From: Acetobacter musti
GTDB taxonomy: Bacteria; Pseudomonadota; Alphaproteobacteria; Acetobacterales; Acetobacteraceae
Direction: 5' to 3'
Assembly (NCBI RefSeq): GCF_011516835.1
Contig: NZ_WOTB01000030.1
Span: forward strand, 1 to 41,708
DNA: 41,708 nucleotides
The stretch's first letter is position 1. Each line of letters starts with the position of its first letter. Under the pieces are notes generated by a model. It was not told the origin of the DNA. It ran no database searches and saw only the letters and a list, made by a program, of their open reading frames with translations. Shown here one piece after another: positions 41,686-41,708 of the stretch. A program made the translations under genes and the position numbers.

Positions 41686-41708
41686 ATGAAGGATACAGTG
41701 ATAGGCGT
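41686..41708 (+). CDS. Start of a gene cut by the right edge
   Basis: ATG at 41686 is preceded by AAAGGACGGCAG, a strong ribosome binding site, and gives MKDTVIG before the sequence ends. Seven residues are not enough to name it. Confidence 0.5.

Overview
This 41.7 kb window is a GC-rich chromosomal stretch from an alphaproteobacterium, most likely an acetic acid bacterium (Acetobacteraceae). Supports: strong GC bias with long overlapping GC-rich frames, the 6S RNA flanked by zapA and fau, Shine-Dalgarno leaders of AGGAG type, a single-domain prephenate dehydratase next to kdsB, and dispersed GGGGCGCTGCCCC-type intergenic hairpins that I associate with this family. The family assignment is inference; no rRNA or tRNA is present, and I found no prophage, plasmid or CRISPR signature.

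Layout. 1-6.4 kb: the 5' end of a Gly-rich secreted protein; a divergent CadR/PbrR-type MerR regulator and CDF metal exporter around a textbook MerR operator; a TonB-dependent receptor; a DUF1543 protein; then a decayed island with a GIY-YIG-like orphan, a frameshifted IS5-type transposase tail and the 3' end of a second TonB receptor. 6.5-11.9 kb: a Tat-exported aldo/keto reductase, the dapA-smpB operon, the kdsB-pheA operon and a membrane-anchored cytochrome c. 12-16.2 kb: a stress-type cluster of a chloroperoxidase-like hydrolase, a MerR regulator, a DJ-1/PfpI protein and an atypical SDR. Two promoters in it share the same MerR-style dyad with 19-bp spacers. Next to it lies an alpha/beta hydrolase broken by a 28-bp tandem duplication. 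16.5-24.3 kb: GPH-type sugar symporter, HisN-like phosphatase, serA preceded by an attenuator-like leader, comM, csbD, and an AlkA-type DNA glycosylase with a 17-fold basic pentapeptide tail. 24.4-31 kb: TonB energy transducer, AMP nucleosidase (amn), YciA-type thioesterase, a purine-type phosphoribosyltransferase, a glycosyltransferase-like protein and a YmdB phosphoesterase. 31-35.4 kb: an A+T-richer patch with a FosA-type glutathione transferase, an XRE regulator/membrane protein pair with twin operators and a GNAT enzyme, then a bicovalent-FAD BBE-like oxidase. 35.5-41.7 kb: fau, 6S RNA, zapA and a Pro-rich partner (all leftward); an unknown protein and a ThiE-like protein (rightward); nadB (leftward); and the first codons of another gene.

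As a whole the region is housekeeping metabolism (lysine, phenylalanine, serine, KDO, NAD, folate, purine salvage) interspersed with small regulated stress and detoxification modules. The least explained structure is intergenic. A roughly 260-bp element with terminal inverted repeats AGAG(A/G)CTGTTTC occurs five times (two full-length, two half, one miniature) and looks like a non-autonomous MITE. Other hairpin repeat families sit at gene ends. I did not find a clearly new multi-gene system. The best candidates for new biology are the MITE family, the two-promoter MerR regulon, the serA leader and the pentad-tailed glycosylase.
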